Part shown: positions 61,545 to 64,000 of the stretch, piece by piece
How the letters are laid out: the number at the start of each line of letters is the position of its first letter
Position numbering within the stretch: the first letter of the stretch is position 1
NCBI GenBank assembly: GCA_029580855.1
Contig: JAKPQH010000180.1
Location: 1-64,000 of the forward strand
Reading direction: 5' to 3'
Length of the DNA stretch: 64,000 nucleotides
From: a bacterium
GTDB lineage: Bacteria > Methylomirabilota > Methylomirabilia > Methylomirabilales > 2-02-FULL-66-22
Position numbers and translations under genes: made by a program
Notes under the pieces: model-generated
The model's input: the letters and a program-made list of their open reading frames with translations, nothing else
The model's database searches: none
Told to the model about the DNA's origin: nothing

Positions 61545-62305
61545 GTCATCACATCGTCGAGGTCGCGGATCTCCACCACACGTATCCCGACGGCACCGTG
61601 GCCCTCCGCGGTCTGTCCTTTCGTATCGTCCACGGCGAAGCCGTCGCCGTGGTCGGCGCCAATGGCGCCGGCAAGTCCACGCTCCTTCTCCACCTGAACG
61701 GGTGCCTGGCTCCCATGGCCGGCACGGTTCGGATCGGGGATACCCCCCTCACCCGGAAGACGCTCCCGCACGTGAGGCGGACGGTGGGCATGGTGTTCCA
61801 AGACCCCGACGACCAGCTCTTCATGCCGCTGGTTTACGACGATGTGGCCTTCGGCCCCCTCAACCTGGGTCTCCCCCGCGCGGATGTAGAACGGAGAGTC
61901 ATGAGCGCCCTCGCGACGGTCGGTGCCGCCCACCTCAGGGACCGACCGTCCCACCGGCTCTCGGTCGGGGAGAAGCGCGCCGTGGCCATCGCCACGGTGT
62001 TGGCCATGTCGCCCAGCATCCTCGTGATGGATGAGCCGACGTCCAGTCTCGATCCCCGCACGAGGCGCCAGGTCATCCAACTGCTGGCAGGCTTCGCACA
62101 CACCAAGATCATTGCAACCCACGACCTCGACATGGCGCTGGACGTCTGTTCGCGGGCGATGGTCCTGGAAGCCGGACGCGTGGTGGCGGATGGTCCGGCT
62201 GGCCAGATTTTGACGGATGAGGCGCTTCTCCAGTCAAGCCATCTGGAGAGACCGCTGCGATTGCAGGGGTGTCCGGTGTGCTCCGCCGCGCGGCAGACGA
62301 GATGA
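61541..62305 (+). CDS. ECF transporter ATPase NikO/CbiO
   Basis: 254 residues. Walker A GANGAGKST, Q-loop MVFQDPDDQLFMP, signature LSVGEKRAVAIA (Val for the usual second Gly), and Walker B ILVMDEPTSSLDPR. It drives the NikMN-NikQ importer. A Cys pair near the end (CPVCSAARQ) is unusual. It ends 59 bp from the convergent NifU-like gene. Confidence 0.92.
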   Translation: MSHHIVEVADLHHTYPDGTVALRGLSFRIVHGEAVAVVGANGAGKSTLLLHLNGCLAPMAGTVRIGDTPLTRKTLPHVRRTVGMVFQDPDDQLFMPLVYDDVAFGPLNLGLPRADVERRVMSALATVGAAHLRDRPSHRLSVGEKRAVAIATVLAMSPSILVMDEPTSSLDPRTRRQVIQLLAGFAHTKIIATHDLDMALDVCSRAMVLEAGRVVADGPAGQILTDEALLQSSHLERPLRLQGCPVCSAARQTR

Positions 62306-62364
62306 CTCGGGATTGGCCCCGTTTTTCGACGACGCCGGCTGAGCCACATGTACCGCCCACCGGT

Positions 62365-62664
62365 TCACATGCGCCGGATCCACTCCTCCTCTTCGTCGTT
62401 CTCGGCATCGTTGATCACCTGGCCGAATCCCGGCACCTCGTGCCGCAGGAACCGCTGCACTCCCAACTGGAGCGTCTGCTGGGCACCGGGTCAGCCGTGG
62501 CAGGCGCCCTTCAGCCGGACCCGCGCATCGCGTCCCTCCACGGCGACCAGCTCGATGTCGCCGCCATCCGCCTGTAGCGCCGGACGGACCTTGGCCAAGG
62601 CGGCCTCGATCTGATGCGCAAACTCTCCGGCTGATCCCGTCGTTTCCCCTTGCACAGACTCCAT
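62365..62664 (-). CDS. NifU-like C-terminal domain protein with in-frame UGA (probable selenocysteine)
   Basis: 99 residues if UGA at 62491-62493 is read through. Up to it the protein is a standard Nfu domain (AALAKVRPALQADGGDIELV, VRLKGACHG). The family has GAC-x-G-C-P here, with two Cys that hold a [4Fe-4S] cluster; UGA replaces exactly the second Cys, giving C55-H-G-U58-P. Translation then continues in frame with conserved Nfu features (QTLQLGVQRFLRHEVPGFGQ) to a TGA at 62365 after an acidic tail. AAGGAGGAG lies 6 nt before the ATG. A truncated 57-aa product would lack half the domain. No selA/selB/selC is in the window. Confidence 0.75.
62458..62474 (-). promoter_or_regulatory. Candidate bacterial SECIS hairpin
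   Basis: Downstream of the UGA, minus strand: CG-CTCC-AGTTG-GGAG-TG forms a 6-bp helix (one G-U) with a 5-nt loop AGUUG. The loop begins 22 nt after the UGA and has G at its second position, both matching the known bSECIS rules. A competing CCCA/TGGG pairing exists, so the fold needs testing. Confidence 0.45.
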
Positions 62665-62733
62665 CGGCACTCCTCCTTGCACCTGCGGGACCCATACCAG
62701 AATCCCGCAACCATGACCGATATCGACAACCGT

Positions 62734-63999
62734 TCAGCGTGCGCCCACCGATCGCCGCTCGCCCGGCCCGGCCCCCTGCCCCGACGGCGCGTGCGGCGGC
62801 GCCAATTCCAGCCGCGCCCAGAGCGGCCCTACCTCGGCCCAGGCTCTGCCGAGACGCTTCTGCCTTGCCATGTCTCGCTCGAGCGCGAGAAGCGCGTTCG
62901 CCACCTCGTTGCGTCCAACCTCGGATCGCCGGGCCGCCCGCGGCGTTCCGTCCGACAGGAGGCTACACGGTGTGTCCGGCCAGGAGTCGAGCATCCGACG
63001 GACGAACGCCGTCCCGGCGGGAGCCTGGGCCGGCCGCTCCGGCGGCTCGCTCGCCGCTGCCCGGGGCGGTGCGGTCTCCGCGGGCACCCGCTCCACCAGA
63101 CCCCGAAGACACGCCTCCAGGAACTCCGCGAGTTTCGCCAGGTCTTCGGTCGTCTCGGCGCCGACCTCGATCTCCCCCGGGCGAACCACGACCGACCCCA
63201 CAGCCACCGCATGTGTGCGGTCCACCCACACGTAACGACGCCCCCCCTCGTCCTCCGCGGTAAACTCCAGCGCCGGCTGGCGGGCCAGCGCCGCACGGAT
63301 TCTCGGCGCCGCGACGGCGCGGTACCGCACCCGTCCGGCCGCGAAGGGCGTCCATCGGCACGTCCGGTGGGCGCGCCCGCCCAACTCGCGCCCTCGATCG
63401 AGGAAAAAGTGGTGGTAGAGGTGCGCCGCGCCGTCGACGTAGTCCTCAAACGAGACATGGCGTCCCGGTCGCGACACACCGTAGGCCGCCCGCAGGTACG
63501 CCAGCAGCTCGCCCCCGCTGCCGGACGGAAACCGGAGCAGGCTGAGTCCGGGCCGCCGGACCCGGCCAAATGGGAGCAGCCGGCCAACACAGACATCCGC
63601 GCGGATCAGCCCCTCGGGCAAACCGATACCGCCCGAGACCGACTCGGATCCGGTCAGCAGGTCTTTCACCGGCATGCCTCTCGGTCCGGGCGGTTCCATG
63701 ATCTGAAAAGCGCGGGTGGGCGTCACCAGCATGGCGAAGAGCAGCTGTTCCTCCCGCAGGCTCAAGCCGGCCGCTGCGTCGGCGAACTCACCGAGCAGCG
63801 GGCCGACCCGCTTGGGCGCAACGTAATCGTGGAGAAACCACTCGTTGAAGCAGGCGTCGCCGCCCGCGCCGCGGCCGGGCGCAGCGCCCTTGGCCACGTC
63901 GGATTTCCAGAACAACTCCCCCGCCCGGGCCGCCAGCCGCCGCAACTCGCGCGATGCGCTGAACGCGGCCAGCCGTGCCGCCAGACGCCGGAATGCCTC
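62734..63999 (-). CDS. Hypothetical protein, FNEWFL family, 5' end beyond the window
   Basis: At least 421 residues, open to the window edge, so the start is missing. Features: RELRRLAARAGELFWKSD, FNEWFLHDY, a beta-rich region (VKDLLTGSESVSGGIGLPEG, ADVCVGRLLPFG) and a C-terminal segment with RTHAVAVGSVVVRPGEIEV. Proteins with FNEWFL/FD-Y segments after a SEC-C-type metal site are widespread hypothetical proteins; the SEC-C part, if present, would be outside the window. Function unknown. Confidence 0.7.
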   Translation of the reverse strand, partial: EAFRRLAARLAAFSASRELRRLAARAGELFWKSDVAKGAAPGRGAGGDACFNEWFLHDYVAPKRVGPLLGEFADAAAGLSLREEQLLFAMLVTPTRAFQIMEPPGPRGMPVKDLLTGSESVSGGIGLPEGLIRADVCVGRLLPFGRVRRPGLSLLRFPSGSGGELLAYLRAAYGVSRPGRHVSFEDYVDGAAHLYHHFFLDRGRELGGRAHRTCRWTPFAAGRVRYRAVAAPRIRAALARQPALEFTAEDEGGRRYVWVDRTHAVAVGSVVVRPGEIEVGAETTEDLAKLAEFLEACLRGLVERVPAETAPPRAAASEPPERPAQAPAGTAFVRRMLDSWPDTPCSLLSDGTPRAARRSEVGRNEVANALLALERDMARQKRLGRAWAEVGPLWARLELAPPHAPSGQGAGPGERRSVGAR

Positions 64000-64000
64000 T

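Noticed and set aside
62491..62493. Genome-wide recoding of UGA (for example to Gly or Trp)
   Set aside because: Many genes here terminate at TGA, including GTGA and ATGA overlaps, and no other internal TGA was found in a conserved frame.
62491..62682. NifU-like gene as a short pseudogene ending at the TGA
   Set aside because: The continuation after the TGA keeps the Nfu pattern in frame, and the TGA sits exactly at a metal-ligand Cys, which random decay would not predict.
1..64000. CRISPR array, insertion sequence, rRNA or tRNA genes
   Set aside because: No regularly spaced repeats, transposase, or recognisable structural RNA sequence was seen on either strand.

Overview
This window is GC-rich, gene-dense bacterial chromosome from a diderm: it carries an lptC-lptA-lptB LPS-export block with rpoN, hpf, hprK, rapZ and HPr. 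Many starts are GTG or TTG, and stop/start overlaps (GTGA, ATGA) are frequent. Gene order and content would fit an uncultured lineage such as Methylomirabilota/NC10, Rokubacteria or a deltaproteobacterium-like group. That placement is inference; no rRNA or tRNA gene was seen. Most genes lie on the minus strand.

Layout. 1-1600: sugar-type ABC permease (partial) and its binding protein. 2.0-3.7 kb: secreted FN3 plus five-repeat protein with a sigma-54-like promoter. 4.1-8.0 kb: lipA, alaC-like, purF and a 90-aa gene, divergent from lpdA (8.4-9.9 kb). 9.9-14.0 kb: five-gene [NiFe]-hydrogenase-like operon containing an HdrB-type subunit and no membrane subunit. 14.3-18.7 kb: PurF-like paralogue lacking glutaminase residues, argS, thiI. 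19-23.6 kb: kinase-like protein with an altered DFG motif, TAXI receptor, DUF512 radical SAM protein. 23.7-34.7 kb: pgsA, hflX, tyrA, hisC, pheA, rluB, scpB, scpA, comEA, lysC, plsY, second pgsA, ExeA-like ATPase. 34.7-38.0 kb: large TPR protein. 38.2-45.2 kb: lipM/lplA, HPr, EIIA-Man, rapZ, short hprK, hpf, rpoN, lptB, lptA, lptC. 45.3-48.3 kb: aldehyde-dehydrogenase-like protein without catalytic residues, an AT-rich spacer, two tiny Lys/Ala-rich peptide genes, and a HEPN/nucleotidyltransferase pair that has lost both active sites. 48.9-51.2 kb: MFS exporter, DUF554 protein, ferredoxin. 51.5-58.8 kb: four-gene two-component cluster. 59.1-62.3 kb: nikR and a NikMN-NikQ-NikO nickel importer. 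62.4-62.7 kb: NifU-like gene whose second cluster cysteine is an in-frame UGA, probably selenocysteine. 62.7-64 kb: partial hypothetical gene.

How it fits together. The nickel importer and NikR could supply the hydrogenase-like complex. lipA, lpdA and lipM form a lipoate synthesis and use set. tyrA-hisC-pheA and lysC are amino-acid synthesis. HprK, HPr, EIIA-Man and RapZ look like a regulatory rather than transporting PTS. The strongest novelty candidates are the UGA-containing NifU-like gene, the tiny basic peptides behind near-perfect Shine-Dalgarno sequences after an inactivated HEPN/NTase pair, the HdrB-hydrogenase operon next to a PurF-like pseudo-glutaminase, and a general run of predicted pseudoenzymes.
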